Shown piece by piece: positions 35,928 to 44,734 of a DNA stretch of 64,000 nucleotides. The DNA is taken from contig NZ_CP157210.1 of assembly GCF_046736345.1 (NCBI RefSeq), positions 2,976,001 to 3,040,000 on the forward strand, written 5' to 3'. The number at the start of each line of letters is the position of its first letter. Positions within the stretch are counted from its first letter, which is position 1. Source of the DNA: Hyphococcus formosus (lineage in GTDB: Bacteria > Pseudomonadota > Alphaproteobacteria > Caulobacterales > Parvularculaceae). A model generated the notes under the pieces. That model made no database searches, was not told where the DNA came from, and saw only the letters and a list, made by a program, of their open reading frames with translations. A program made the translations under genes and the position numbers.

Positions 35928-36856
35928 GTAAAAATAAACAAGACCGTCGCGATTGTGATGACTGACAGCAAGGTCGTGAAGCTGACCGCTGCAGCGCTTT
36001 CGCTTTTGTAATGGCCATATTGGCTAGCCATGACAAATGATCCGACCGCTGACGGCACAAAAACAAACAGGGCTAACGCGCCACGATAGTTCGGGTCCGT
36101 AACGCCTAAGAAATGCCCGCAAACCAGCGCAATAATCGGGAGGAACACCAATTTCGCGGCAGCAATCATTGAAACCCGGCCCGCAACCGATTTGAATGCC
36201 GGGAATTGGTGTGTGGTCAAAAATAAGCCAAGCGAGAAAAGAGCGGTGGGACCAGCTGCACGGCCAAGCAGTCCAAAGAATGTCTCCGCAGCGCCGCCAT
36301 AAGGAAGACCGATAGCAGAATAAATAAAGCCGGCAGCCATAGCGATCACGAGCGGGTTTTTAATCGGACCGCTAAAATAGTTTGCAAAACGGACAAGGCC
36401 GGTTCCGCCTTCGCGGCGCGGTGCCATTAAGGCGCTTGCAATGGCAATAATCATTGTCCCTTCGATCAACATTAACGTCACAAAGGGGCGTGCCCAGCCG
36501 TCGATTGCGAGCGCAATCGGCAGGCCGAGAAAAACGGCATTTCCAAGTGTCGAAGTGAGCGCATGCGCACCCGCTTCTTGTTTGGTAATGTGAAAGACTG
36601 CCCGCGATAAATGGTAAGAGCCAATAAGGGTTCCGAGGCTCGCAACGGCAAAGGAAATGGCAAGAGCAAGGTCTGCCTTGCCCGGGGGCGTCGTTCCGGC
36701 GGTCAAACCAAAGAGGGCCGCCGGCATCGCAAATCGAAACACAAATTTGTTCAGCGCTGCACTATCTGCAGCGTTCATTAATTTGGACCTGCCGGCGATC
36801 AGACCGACGGCAATAATCCCAAAAACAGGAAGTGCGACCGAGAAAACTGAGTTCAT
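35924..36856 (-). CDS. AEC-family (auxin efflux carrier-like) transporter
   Basis: A 310-residue protein with about ten hydrophobic segments in two halves. FGIIAVGLIAGRSKLMNAAD at the N-terminus, LGNAVFLGLPIAL, NPLVIAMAAGFIYS and ALFSLGLFL are typical of the AEC/malonate permease family (PF03547). Family members carry dicarboxylates or other organic anions; the substrate is not inferable. Its 5' side faces the inverted-repeat element at 36939-37021. Confidence 0.88.
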   Translation of the reverse strand: MNSVFSVALPVFGIIAVGLIAGRSKLMNAADSAALNKFVFRFAMPAALFGLTAGTTPPGKADLALAISFAVASLGTLIGSYHLSRAVFHITKQEAGAHALTSTLGNAVFLGLPIALAIDGWARPFVTLMLIEGTMIIAIASALMAPRREGGTGLVRFANYFSGPIKNPLVIAMAAGFIYSAIGLPYGGAAETFFGLLGRAAGPTALFSLGLFLTTHQFPAFKSVAGRVSMIAAAKLVFLPIIALVCGHFLGVTDPNYRGALALFVFVPSAVGSFVMASQYGHYKSESAAAVSFTTLLSVITIATVLFIFT

Positions 36857-36938
36857 GAAAAAGGACTTGTGCGGCTAAAGCTGCACGGTCTCACAATCCT
36901 TGACCTATGCGTCAAGCTCAAATTTCTCGAAAAGATAT

Positions 36939-37021
36939 GCCGGGCGGAGAGAAAGCCTGATCTCCCGGGGGCTGGGGGCGATGGTTAAAACCGGAAACTC
37001 CTGCCTTACCAACCGCCCGGC
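36939..37021. other. 83-nt inverted-repeat-closed element in a divergent intergenic region
   Basis: GCCGGGCGG at 36939-36947 is the exact complement of CCGCCCGGC at 37013-37021, so the interval can close as a 9-bp GC stem. Inside, GGAGA/TCTCC (36946-36950 with 36961-36965) offers a competing hairpin and GGTTAAAACC a small inner one. It lies 83 nt upstream of the AEC gene and 116 nt upstream of DUF2794. No T run follows, so it is not a plain terminator. A small RNA, a leader structure or a regulator site are possible; I recognise no known RNA family. Confidence 0.5.
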
Positions 37022-37136
37022 AAGGCTAATATGCTTGCCGATTGGGGCGCAGAAAGGGATCAATTAAGGCCATATTAAGGACGTTGCACGAGCCGAGGGG
37101 CTTGCCCCAACGGCCCTTACGGGCGAAACTTTGGTC

Positions 37137-37493
37137 ATGCACAGCAAAGTCGCCAAGTTTTCCCCAGACCCTGCGCAATCGCAACGCCGGCCAGAGCCGG
37201 TGGCCTTTAACCGGACAGAACTGGGAAGAATTTTATCGGTTTATGGGTATTTCGTAGCGGGTGGGGAGTGGCGCGATTACGCGATCGATTCGCTCAATGA
37301 CGTGGCTGTTTTCTCAATTTTTAGGCGTGCATCAGAAATGCCTGTTTACCGGATCGAGAAATGCCCCAAACTCGCGAAAAAGCAGGGCGCGTATTTAATT
37401 CGGTCCATGAGTGGCGAAGTCCTTAAACGTGGTCATGACCTAGGGCAGGTATTGAAATTGTTCGACCGCCAGAAACTCAAATTGGCCACCTAA
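37137..37493 (+). CDS. DUF2794 family protein
   Basis: A 118-residue soluble protein matching the alphaproteobacterial DUF2794 family (PF10984). The segments FNRTELGRILSVYG, GEWRDYAIDSLNDVAVFSIF, YRIEKCPKLAKKQGAYL and LKRGHDLGQVLKLFDRQKLKL cover the family core. The function is unknown. ATG at 37137 is chosen; a TTG 6 nt upstream is also in frame. Its stop shares 4 nt with that of the convergent TPR gene (CTAA). Confidence 0.88.
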   Translation: MHSKVAKFSPDPAQSQRRPEPVAFNRTELGRILSVYGYFVAGGEWRDYAIDSLNDVAVFSIFRRASEMPVYRIEKCPKLAKKQGAYLIRSMSGEVLKRGHDLGQVLKLFDRQKLKLAT

Positions 37494-38713
37494 TGTTGCG
37501 CGGCGCTTAGGGGGGCTTTGCAAGCTTCGAAAGTCTCTACGAACAAATGCCGTTGCGCGTGGCTACCGCCGAGCAGATGCAAGTCATTCAAAACCGGTGA
37601 CAAAACCTCCGCCGCTACGGGGCGGTTATTATCTGTAAAGGCAATAATTGCATGCGCGGTCGGCAAGCAGATTTTGCCCCATAAACGAGCGTCCGCGCCG
37701 GTAGCGGAATTAGCCTTTCGCTCAAGGGAGCGAATAAGATCCGTAGTCGCACGATCATTACCAACGCGCGACAGAGCAATGAGATAATGTAAATCATGAA
37801 ATGGAAACAGATGTTCACCGATGCGTTTTTCTGCCTGTTCCGCGATGGGTTGCCATCGGTCGCCAACATCCATGCCGCGTAACTCAAGTCGCCAGAGCAT
37901 TGATGCGGCACCAATTTTCTCTTGCGGAAATTCCGGCCATTCGCCCCAAAGGCGCTGATCGTATATTTTCAATGCTTCTTCATCGCACCCTAAAGCCAAT
38001 TGGAATAAGGCTGCATGCCACCAATTGTGGATACGGATGAATATGCCCTTGGAATCCCAGATATGCGCGCAATGCGCGAGCCATCGGGCTCCTTCGTTCG
38101 CGCGCCCTTCGGTTTCCAAGACATGAGCCAATGCGTGATGTGCCCAAGCGTCGTCCATTGCGACTTCAGTTGCTCGGCGTGCTTCGTCTTCGGCTTTGCG
38201 CAGCTGATGGTTCTGTTCGAGCGCAAAGGCATGCATGCCATGAACATAGGGCGTATCTTCGTGAATGATTGCTGCGCGTTGTCCCATGCGTAGAAGAGCA
38301 GCCTGATCACCGAGATTGAATGCGTGATATTGCGCCCATTTCAGCGCGCATAAATCGGCGGGCCAACGGACGGTCAACTCGTCCAATAGCGACAGCGCTT
38401 TTCTGAATTGTCGGTTTTCCCATGCCTCTATCGCTGCGCAAAACAATTGCTCGCGTTCTGTGGCTGACCGTGCGCTGTCGCGCATCCGCGCCAGATAGGG
38501 CTGAGCTGCTTGCCAACCTTCTGCGCCCTCAAAGGCCATGTGCAGCGCCGCAGCGTGCGCGTTGATGAAGGGTGCGTCTGGCGCTGCGTCCGCCGCCGGA
38601 AAGAGCGCGCGGATATCCGCACCATAGGACAGAAATTCACGAACATATTGGTCGTAGGCGCTGACTGTGTCGGCAGGGGTATTGGTCAGCGGTAGGTCAA
38701 AACAATCACGCAT
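37490..38713 (-). CDS. TPR protein, TTC38-like
   Basis: A 407-residue, largely helical protein without signal peptide. Repeated helix pairs (YVHGMHAFALEQNHQLRKAEDEA-like, AWAHHALAHVLETEGRANEG, HNWWHAALFQLALGCDEEAL) resemble the bacterial members of the TTC38 tetratricopeptide family. The NWWHAALF block is a hallmark of that group. A cytoplasmic scaffold or degradative role is possible; no catalytic motif is evident. Convergent with DUF2794. Confidence 0.75.
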   Translation of the reverse strand: MRDCFDLPLTNTPADTVSAYDQYVREFLSYGADIRALFPAADAAPDAPFINAHAAALHMAFEGAEGWQAAQPYLARMRDSARSATEREQLFCAAIEAWENRQFRKALSLLDELTVRWPADLCALKWAQYHAFNLGDQAALLRMGQRAAIIHEDTPYVHGMHAFALEQNHQLRKAEDEARRATEVAMDDAWAHHALAHVLETEGRANEGARWLAHCAHIWDSKGIFIRIHNWWHAALFQLALGCDEEALKIYDQRLWGEWPEFPQEKIGAASMLWRLELRGMDVGDRWQPIAEQAEKRIGEHLFPFHDLHYLIALSRVGNDRATTDLIRSLERKANSATGADARLWGKICLPTAHAIIAFTDNNRPVAAEVLSPVLNDLHLLGGSHAQRHLFVETFEACKAPLSAAQH

Positions 38714-38791
38714 AGGATAAACCTAAAAGGGCATTGGGTGTTTTCGCAAATCGCAATTGCTGACGGCCTCTCACGGCTATGTCATTTGAAT

Positions 38792-38822
38792 CAAAAAGCC
38801 CCGCCGAAAGGCGGGGCTTTAA
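38792..38822 (-). terminator. intrinsic terminator after the Bax-inhibitor-1 gene
   Basis: A perfect 11-bp stem, AAAGCCCCGCC (38795-38805) with GGCGGGGCTTT (38810-38820), closed by a 4-nt loop. The T-rich side reads on the minus strand, 17 nt after the minus-strand stop, so it serves the gene at 38839. Confidence 0.9.
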
Positions 38823-38838
38823 GATCGATTGATTGGGC

Positions 38839-39567
38839 CTAGTCGCGCATGATCCCGAGGATATTGAGGATATGCACAAACAGCGTCACGAAAGAACCGT
38901 AGAGCGCAAATGCACCAAAGATCGCAGCACGGTCATTCATAGAGCTACCTTCGCGATACATGGATTTGATCTGCTGGGTTTCGTAGGCGGTTACGCCGGC
39001 AACAAACACAACGACCAAAGATGAAATCGCAAGGCTACCCATCGTGCTCTTGAAGATCAGTGCATTGAGGACAATCGCGATCAACAGGCCGATGCCCGCC
39101 ATGCCAAGGAAGACCGCCATGCCCGAAAGGTCTTTTTTAGTGGTGTAACCCCAAAGGCTCAGCGCGCCGAATACCGACGCCGTGATAAAGAAGGCGCGAT
39201 AAATCTCAATCGCTGCGCCAGCTTGGGTGAACGCGTACAGCATTGGCGCGATCATCAGGCCCCAGAGCGCGGCGTAGGTCCAGAACATTGCGTGGGCCGC
39301 AGCTTTCGAACCTGAGAAAATGATTTTCGGTGCCATCATGCCGATGCCGATGATGCCGATGAAGCCAACCCATTTGAGCGGGGTGCCGGCAATCAGACGC
39401 ATCAATTCGACATTGCTGGAAATCAGCATCGAAAACACACCGGTCGCGGCGATGCCGAGCGCCATATAGTTATAGACGCCGAGCATGTATTGGCGCAGGC
39501 CCTGATCAATCGCGACTCCGCCGGTTTGCGCGACTGAGCCGCCATAGTTTCTGCGGGGTTCGTTCAT
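38839..39567 (-). CDS. Bax inhibitor-1/YccA family membrane protein
   Basis: A 242-residue protein with seven membrane segments and the family's typical features: YNYMALGIAATGVFSML at the N-terminal end, GLMIAPMLYAFTQAGAAIEIYRAFFITASVFG split over the central helices, and a C-terminal ALYGSFVTLFVHILNILG with the polar tail of BI-1 proteins. Members are calcium-leak channels or modulators of membrane proteolysis (YccA with FtsH). ATG at 39567 is chosen; upstream in-frame sequence to 39627 lacks protein character. Monocistronic with its own terminator. Confidence 0.9.
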   Translation of the reverse strand: MNEPRRNYGGSVAQTGGVAIDQGLRQYMLGVYNYMALGIAATGVFSMLISSNVELMRLIAGTPLKWVGFIGIIGIGMMAPKIIFSGSKAAAHAMFWTYAALWGLMIAPMLYAFTQAGAAIEIYRAFFITASVFGALSLWGYTTKKDLSGMAVFLGMAGIGLLIAIVLNALIFKSTMGSLAISSLVVVFVAGVTAYETQQIKSMYREGSSMNDRAAIFGAFALYGSFVTLFVHILNILGIMRD

Positions 39568-39746
39568 AAAAGGTAGTCCTTTCCATTCGCCATTAGACGG
39601 GAGCGCACTTCGCCCCGTACATTTCAACGGGTAATATCGTTGGCGTGGTGGAGCGGATCAAGAGGTTTCGGGAGGCTATTTGTCGATTTTCGGCGAAATT
39701 CGAACGGGTTAACCCCCCGAAGAACGAGCAATTTTAGCTAAATTGC

Positions 39747-41297
39747 CTAATCCTTGTGTTTGAACCTAACCGCAAAAAAGCCATCCAGACCGCCGTCGTC
39801 AGATAACATTGCCGGCGTGGTTCGCAGATCGCCGTCGCGATTGATCAGCTTTTCAAGGCCGCCAATCTCTTCTGGTCGAACTGGGATCCGCTCAATAGAT
39901 GGATTGCGCTTGAGGGCGGCTTTCGCTTGGGCTTCGCCTTCTTCCCGCTGCAAGGAGCATACGCAATAGACGAAAACACCGCCGGGTTTGAGCAATGAGA
40001 TCGCGTGATCGATCATTTTACCTTGTAAATCCGCGAGCGCGGTCATCGTGGTTTCGCCCTTGTTCCACGGAATATCCGGGTGTCGCCGAATGGTGCCAGT
40101 GGCCGTGCATGGGGCATCTAGGAGGATCGCATCGGCTTTTTCCTCGGGGCGATATCTCAGGACATCTTCCTCAACCAAAAATGCTGTGAGGTCTGATCGT
40201 TTGAGATTGGTGACAACGCGCTCCAAACGAGCACCGGATTTGTCGAGCGATGTCACTTTTCCGCCAAGGGCGGCCAGTTGCAGCGTTTTCCCGCCCGGCG
40301 CGGAGCACAGGTCGAAAACCCGCTTTCCCGCCACATCGCCTAGCAATTTCGCAGGGAGGCTCGCTGCCAGGTCCTGAATCCACCATGCGCCATCATCATA
40401 GCCTGGCAATGACGAAACATCGCTGATGCGGCTCATTCTGATCGTTCCGGTCGGCATGATCCGCGCGTCGTTTCCGGCCTCAACAAAGCGATCGCGCCAA
40501 GCCTCAAGGTCTTCACCCGGCTTGAAGCTCAGATCGAGCGGTGCTGGTTTGCGGTGTGCTTCGGCGATGGCTTTTACGCCGTTTGGTCCATAGGCACGTT
40601 CCCAGCTACGCCACAACCAAGAAGGCGTATCGGTTCGCGCGGGCAATTTTTCGAGGATGGCTGGACCATCAGCAGCAATTTTTCGGGCGATGGCATTCAC
40701 AAGTGAAGAATAGCCCTTGGTTTCGGCGCGGTCATTGGCGAGATCAACAGAGGTTGAGACCGCAGCATGGGGCGGCGTGTCCATTAACAAAGATTGCGCA
40801 GCGGCAATCCGCAATATGTCCATCACGCGCGCTGATTTCTTCGGCAGCGGGCGGTCGAGATAGCCGCCGATTATGTGATCGATGGATCCGCGGCGACGAA
40901 GGGTTTCACTTGCCAGCGCGCGGGCGAAACCGCGATCCGAACCTTCGAGATTTTCAAAGGGCCGTGTTCGGGCCAGTGCGTCTTCGAGTGTCGCCCCTTC
41001 ATGTACGCGATCCAGAATCTCGAGCGCGGCATACCGGCTTTCCAGCCCGGCGGGGAGGGGCTTGCGGGCAGGCGCTTCGTCGCTTTTCGGGCGGTCATTA
41101 TCGCGGCCTGGCTTTACCGGCCCACGATCTGACCGTCGGTCACCCTTGGCACGGTCTGGGCCACCACGGTCTGGCCCACTACGGTGCGATCTTTGCGGAC
41201 GGTCGCCGTTTTTTGCGCCGCGGTCGCGGGGCCCACCGGGCCGGCCAGAAGCGGCGCGCGGGCGGGCTGGGCGGTCATTTTTCGATTTTTCATTCAT
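39747..41297 (-). CDS. rsmB: 16S rRNA (cytosine-967-C5)-methyltransferase RsmB with basic N-terminal extension
   Basis: A 516-residue enzyme. Residues 1-80 are Arg/Gly/Asp/Pro-rich and look disordered. A NusB-like helical domain (about 80-215) and a Rossmann-type SAM domain follow: FDLCSAPGGKTLQLAALG, LLDAPCTATGTIRRHPDI with the first Cys, and FVYCVCSLQREEGE near residue 443 with the catalytic Cys of m5C methyltransferases. It methylates C967 of 16S rRNA. ATG at 41297 is preferred over longer versions up to 41333. The RG-rich tail is unusual and probably binds RNA. Confidence 0.9.
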   Translation of the reverse strand: MNEKSKNDRPARPRAASGRPGGPRDRGAKNGDRPQRSHRSGPDRGGPDRAKGDRRSDRGPVKPGRDNDRPKSDEAPARKPLPAGLESRYAALEILDRVHEGATLEDALARTRPFENLEGSDRGFARALASETLRRRGSIDHIIGGYLDRPLPKKSARVMDILRIAAAQSLLMDTPPHAAVSTSVDLANDRAETKGYSSLVNAIARKIAADGPAILEKLPARTDTPSWLWRSWERAYGPNGVKAIAEAHRKPAPLDLSFKPGEDLEAWRDRFVEAGNDARIMPTGTIRMSRISDVSSLPGYDDGAWWIQDLAASLPAKLLGDVAGKRVFDLCSAPGGKTLQLAALGGKVTSLDKSGARLERVVTNLKRSDLTAFLVEEDVLRYRPEEKADAILLDAPCTATGTIRRHPDIPWNKGETTMTALADLQGKMIDHAISLLKPGGVFVYCVCSLQREEGEAQAKAALKRNPSIERIPVRPEEIGGLEKLINRDGDLRTTPAMLSDDGGLDGFFAVRFKHKD

Positions 41298-41439
41298 TTG
41301 CAGCGCTAAACCATGCCTTAGCCGGAAAGTCACCCGAAAAACGCGAAAAATATCATATCTGGCCGTTTGGGCAGTTTTCGCTTAAGGTTTTTGCCTGATC
41401 GGTGGTTTGCCGAGCAAGGTTAAGGGGAAGTGAGGGGTC

Positions 41440-42162
41440 ATGAAATCGACTTTTGCCGCAATTAGTACCGCTGCTCTCATTGGATTGAGCAGTGTTTCCG
41501 GCGCATATGCGCAAAACCAGATGGGGAGCTCCGGCGGGCTGCAAAATCCGTCGAATGTCGTTTCGAATTTCAGTGTCCAGTCCGTGGGGCCTGTGTTGAA
41601 CGAGCTTGGCATGCAATGGCAGGTCAAACAGCTCGATAACGGAAAGCAATTCATTCACGCAATCAGCGGGTCGATGCAATTCGTTTTATTTTTTACGGTC
41701 TGCAAGGATACTGGCTGTTCAGGCATGCAGGCCGTAACATTTTTCTCAAATTCCGGCGCAAACCCGCAGACGGTGCAGGCATTTAACGTTCGTTATCCTT
41801 TCGGTACCGCTGGTGTCGACGCGGATGGCGTTGCCTATGTCAGCCGGTATGACATCGCTGATTTTGGTATTCCGCGTGGAAACATTGCGTCCTCGCTGAT
41901 CAATTTTATTGGGTTGGCAGAAGGCTTTGCGGCTGAACTCGCAAATTCTCATCAAACAGTTAGCCTTGATGGCTATGCTGATGACCTGGCGTCGGGGCAT
42001 CTCAACCGGCAAGGGCTTGAAAGCTTTGGCGTCGTAACCCGCGAAACAATTAATGGTCCTAAAGGTCACCAAATTGGCTTTGAAGAAGGGGCCGAATTTA
42101 TCGGTGAGCTTCTAAAGAACGAAGCGACACCGCGGAACAAAATCGAGAACAAGCTCGATTAA
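41440..42162 (+). CDS. secreted YbjN-domain protein
   Basis: A 240-residue protein with a signal peptide (AAISTAALIGLSSVSGAYAQ) and a YbjN-like domain (PF10722) over about residues 45-165: LNELGMQWQVKQLDNG, MQFVLFFTVCKDTGCSGMQAV, NVRYPFGTAGVDADGVAYV. The two Cys in CKDTGC could form a periplasmic disulphide. The 70-residue C-terminal tail is polar and unrecognised. YbjN proteins are linked to stress and motility control in enteric bacteria, but exported alphaproteobacterial ones are uncharacterised. The ribosome site GGGGAAGTGAGGGG precedes the ATG. An intrinsic terminator follows. Confidence 0.78.
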   Translation: MKSTFAAISTAALIGLSSVSGAYAQNQMGSSGGLQNPSNVVSNFSVQSVGPVLNELGMQWQVKQLDNGKQFIHAISGSMQFVLFFTVCKDTGCSGMQAVTFFSNSGANPQTVQAFNVRYPFGTAGVDADGVAYVSRYDIADFGIPRGNIASSLINFIGLAEGFAAELANSHQTVSLDGYADDLASGHLNRQGLESFGVVTRETINGPKGHQIGFEEGAEFIGELLKNEATPRNKIENKLD

Positions 42163-42185
42163 TCGCGACATCCAATTGAACCATC

Positions 42186-42212
42186 AAAGGCGCTCATCGG
42201 AGCGCCTTTTTT
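42186..42212 (+). terminator. intrinsic terminator after the YbjN-domain gene
   Basis: A 10-bp stem, AAAGGCGCTC (42186-42195) with GAGCGCCTTT from 42200, around a 4-nt loop, followed by more T. It separates the YbjN gene from the TadE/TadG pair. Confidence 0.88.
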
Positions 42213-42320
42213 GTTAACTCTATTTCATGACGCTTCATTAACCGGGTATCGGTAAAAGTTTAGGCTTATTAGCAAAATGCTAAAAACGACATCCAGAAGT
42301 GGCGTTAAGAGCCTTAAATT

Positions 42321-42869
42321 ATGCGGCCAAGTATTTTTCGCGGGTGGGTGAAGAATCGGAGTGGTTCGACAGCGGTCGAATTCGCGATGATCATGCCGCT
42401 ATTTCTAGCGATCCTCTTTTCCATTTTTGAGGCGGGCTGGTTCTATTTCGTCTCGACATCCGTTCAGCAAGCAAATGCGAATGCCGCGCGCCTAATCCGT
42501 ACGGGGCAGGCCCAATCAGGGGCATTGTCAAAAGACGCATTCTTTAAAGAAATTTGTGACGTCGTCGACGCCTTTGGCTCCTGCGAAGAAAAGCTCACTA
42601 TTGATATCGCAAAGTATGACAATTTTGCCCAACTCGCTGCGGATGTGTCCGAACCCGTCTGTCGGGATAAGGATGACCCCACAATTGAGGGCGCGCAATT
42701 TGGCTCAAATGATTACGGACATGGCGAAGAGATAATCAGGGTACGTGTTTGTTTTCTTTATAAACCCATGACCCCGGCACTGGGGCTAAATCTTGCGAAA
42801 ACAAAACACGGCGACCGCAAGCTGGTGTCTGTTTCTATTTTCCGCAATGAACCCTTTGCGAGTTTATAA
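42321..42869 (+). CDS. tadE: TadE/TadG-like pseudopilin
   Basis: A 182-residue membrane protein with the TadE-like N-terminal signature NRSGSTAVEFAMIMPLFLAIL: a short positive leader, a conserved Glu at about residue 20, and one hydrophobic helix, followed by a periplasmic domain with four Cys. The leader and Glu fit processing by CpaA. TadE/TadG proteins are minor pilins of the Flp machine. The gene is followed 2 nt later by a second TadE-like gene, so they form a pair. The locus is 27 kb from the cpa/tad operon, a separation seen in several alphaproteobacteria. Confidence 0.88.
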   Translation: MRPSIFRGWVKNRSGSTAVEFAMIMPLFLAILFSIFEAGWFYFVSTSVQQANANAARLIRTGQAQSGALSKDAFFKEICDVVDAFGSCEEKLTIDIAKYDNFAQLAADVSEPVCRDKDDPTIEGAQFGSNDYGHGEEIIRVRVCFLYKPMTPALGLNLAKTKHGDRKLVSVSIFRNEPFASL

Positions 42870-42871
42870 TT

Positions 42872-43453
42872 ATGGCTAGCAAGTTCTCATCCATATTATC
42901 GGCAAAGGGGAAGGCACTGAAAGAGTGTCAATCCGGCATTGCTGCAATTGAATTTGCGCTCATCGCGCCGGTATTGATCATTTTCTTGTTTGGGGTCATC
43001 GAAGGCTCGGATGCCCTTTCCCGCAGCCGCCAAGTTACACTCGCCGCGAATACGCTTGCCGATCTCGTTTCGCAGGAAAATGAATTACTGGTTTCTGATG
43101 CGGATGATCTTTTTGACGGCATCGAACAGATCGCGGCACCAAGTGGCGGATCAATTTCGATTAAACTTGTTAGTGTCATCAAGGATCCGCTCGGAAACAA
43201 TATCGTTCATTGGAGCCGCGATAATTCCGGTAACACGCCATATCTACCGGGCACGCCGTATAATAAGCTTGCAACATCTACACTGATAGATGACGGCGCA
43301 TCGATTATTGTCGGTGAGATCGACTACAGATATACGTCAAAGCTTAGCCGCATTGTGATGCCGGCAATCAGATTTCATCGCACAGCAACGCGGTGGCCTC
43401 GCCGCAGCGTTCGCGTGCAACTATGTCGGTATAAAGGCCTCTGTACGACCTGA
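42872..43453 (+). CDS. second TadE/TadG-like pseudopilin
   Basis: A 193-residue protein with the same N-terminal architecture: basic leader, CQSGIAAIEFALIAPVLIIFL, conserved Glu, then a periplasmic domain containing SRQVTLAANTLADLVSQE, a TadE/TadG-family block. The C-terminus is basic and holds two Cys (QLCRYKGLC). It is 2 nt after the first pseudopilin gene. The stop is inside a 14-nt palindrome, ACACATGGATGTGT (43453-43466). It lacks the VWA domain of full TadG. It probably makes a heteromeric minor-pilin complex with its neighbour. Confidence 0.87.
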   Translation: MASKFSSILSAKGKALKECQSGIAAIEFALIAPVLIIFLFGVIEGSDALSRSRQVTLAANTLADLVSQENELLVSDADDLFDGIEQIAAPSGGSISIKLVSVIKDPLGNNIVHWSRDNSGNTPYLPGTPYNKLATSTLIDDGASIIVGEIDYRYTSKLSRIVMPAIRFHRTATRWPRRSVRVQLCRYKGLCTT

Positions 43454-43543
43454 CACATGGATGTGTTTGTGCAAGCATGGCAAAAATGATTATGACCATG
43501 TAATTGTTTTACGAGTGATATTTTTCGTCGTGACGAGGTCAGG

Positions 43544-44599
43544 GTGACAGTCCATATTTCTGTTTCATCGAGCAGGCTTGCCCCTCTCATAGAGCAAGCT
43601 CGTGGGGCAAAAATTGACGTCTTGGACCTCGTGGAATCGTTAGGCCTGCCTGCAAAACTGCTTGAGTTTAATCCTGATGACCGCGTGTCCCTTGCGGACT
43701 ACTACCGCTTGCGTAGTCGGTTGAGTATTTTGTTTGGTGATGAAACATTGCACCTTTCGACCCGCCAACTTCTGCCTGGCAGTACGGATTTCGTTCTTCA
43801 GCATGTGCATGATTGTAAGAACCTTTTTGAGGTCATGCGCGGTATCGCCCGGTCGTATAACATATTGCATGGCGGGCAATATAATTCGGTTGTTCGGCGG
43901 CAATCATCGGTAGATTACGTAATTGATGATCGCAAATTTCCATACTCCAATGATCAGCCTAAAGAGTATATATATTTTGCAATCGAAACTGTGCTGGTCT
44001 TTTGGCATTGCATGCTGATGGTTGTGTCCCCGCTCGCAACAAATGCGGTGAAAAGTGTTCACATCAGGCGGCCGACACCGGGCGGTGATTGTGCGCACCT
44101 CGGATATTGGGACGCCCCAATTAAGTTCGGTTCTGATGTGTATAGAATATCGGTTGATCCCGACATTGCTATGACGCCAATCGTCGTTCCTGCATCCGAG
44201 AATTTAAGCTCTAACGCGGTCTACCAGAAAATTTCATCGGTGATTGCAGAACGGGGTGGGCGCGGAAAGCCCATCCAGTCAACCGTATCGCATGTGCGGG
44301 ATGCCTTGTCTCGCGGCGTGATTGAGCAAACAGATGTCGCTTCCCAGATGAATATAAGCGTGGCGACTCTTCGGCGCCGCCTCAGCGATGAAGGGACCAG
44401 CTTCCGAGAGCTTCGTCGAGACGTTTTGAACGAAACTGCCCAGCGCTTGCTACTGGATGGTCAAACTGTTGCCGACGTGGCTGAGGCCATTGGATTCTCG
44501 GAGTTTCGAGCCTTTAATCGCGCATTTCGCGATTGGAATGGCGTCACGCCAAAGGCATTCGTGCGCGAAGCGAAAAACCGCTTAGGCATTGAAAAATAA
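43544..44599 (+). CDS. AraC-family regulator with arabinose-type N-terminal domain
   Basis: A 351-residue regulator. The N-terminal region (about 15-210) resembles the ArgR/OruR-type ligand domain (PF12625): LLEFNPDDRVSLADYYRLRS, and GIARSYNILHGGQYNSVVR. The C-terminal AraC HTH pair spans about 245-345, with DVASQMNISVATLRRRLSDEG and VADVAEAIGFSEFRAFNRAF. GTG at 43544 is used, with GAGG 5 nt upstream. It reads in the same direction as, and 135 nt ahead of, the TonB receptor it likely controls together with the hydrolase and MFS genes. Confidence 0.88.
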   Translation: MTVHISVSSSRLAPLIEQARGAKIDVLDLVESLGLPAKLLEFNPDDRVSLADYYRLRSRLSILFGDETLHLSTRQLLPGSTDFVLQHVHDCKNLFEVMRGIARSYNILHGGQYNSVVRRQSSVDYVIDDRKFPYSNDQPKEYIYFAIETVLVFWHCMLMVVSPLATNAVKSVHIRRPTPGGDCAHLGYWDAPIKFGSDVYRISVDPDIAMTPIVVPASENLSSNAVYQKISSVIAERGGRGKPIQSTVSHVRDALSRGVIEQTDVASQMNISVATLRRRLSDEGTSFRELRRDVLNETAQRLLLDGQTVADVAEAIGFSEFRAFNRAFRDWNGVTPKAFVREAKNRLGIEK

Positions 44600-44734
44600 G
44601 CGAAAAATTAATTCCGTTGTTGTTTTTGAGCGAAAATGTTCACTTTTGTTGAGCCAAGCCGTCATTATGCGGTTGTTTCGGACAGCATAGCGTCATCAAA
44701 AAAATAAACGGGTAATTACATTGGGAGGCGACCT

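Noticed and set aside
40541..41398. 285-codon plus-strand frame inside rsmB
   Set aside because: It mirrors the rsmB coding strand, including its RG-rich tail, and shows no protein-like pattern.
41334..41439. Possible riboswitch between rsmB and the YbjN gene
   Set aside because: Short divergent promoter gap; no paired element or known riboswitch core could be drawn.
43453..43466. ACACATGGATGTGT as a terminator of the TadE/TadG pair
   Set aside because: Only 6 bp per arm, AT-rich and without a T tract; more likely chance or an operator.
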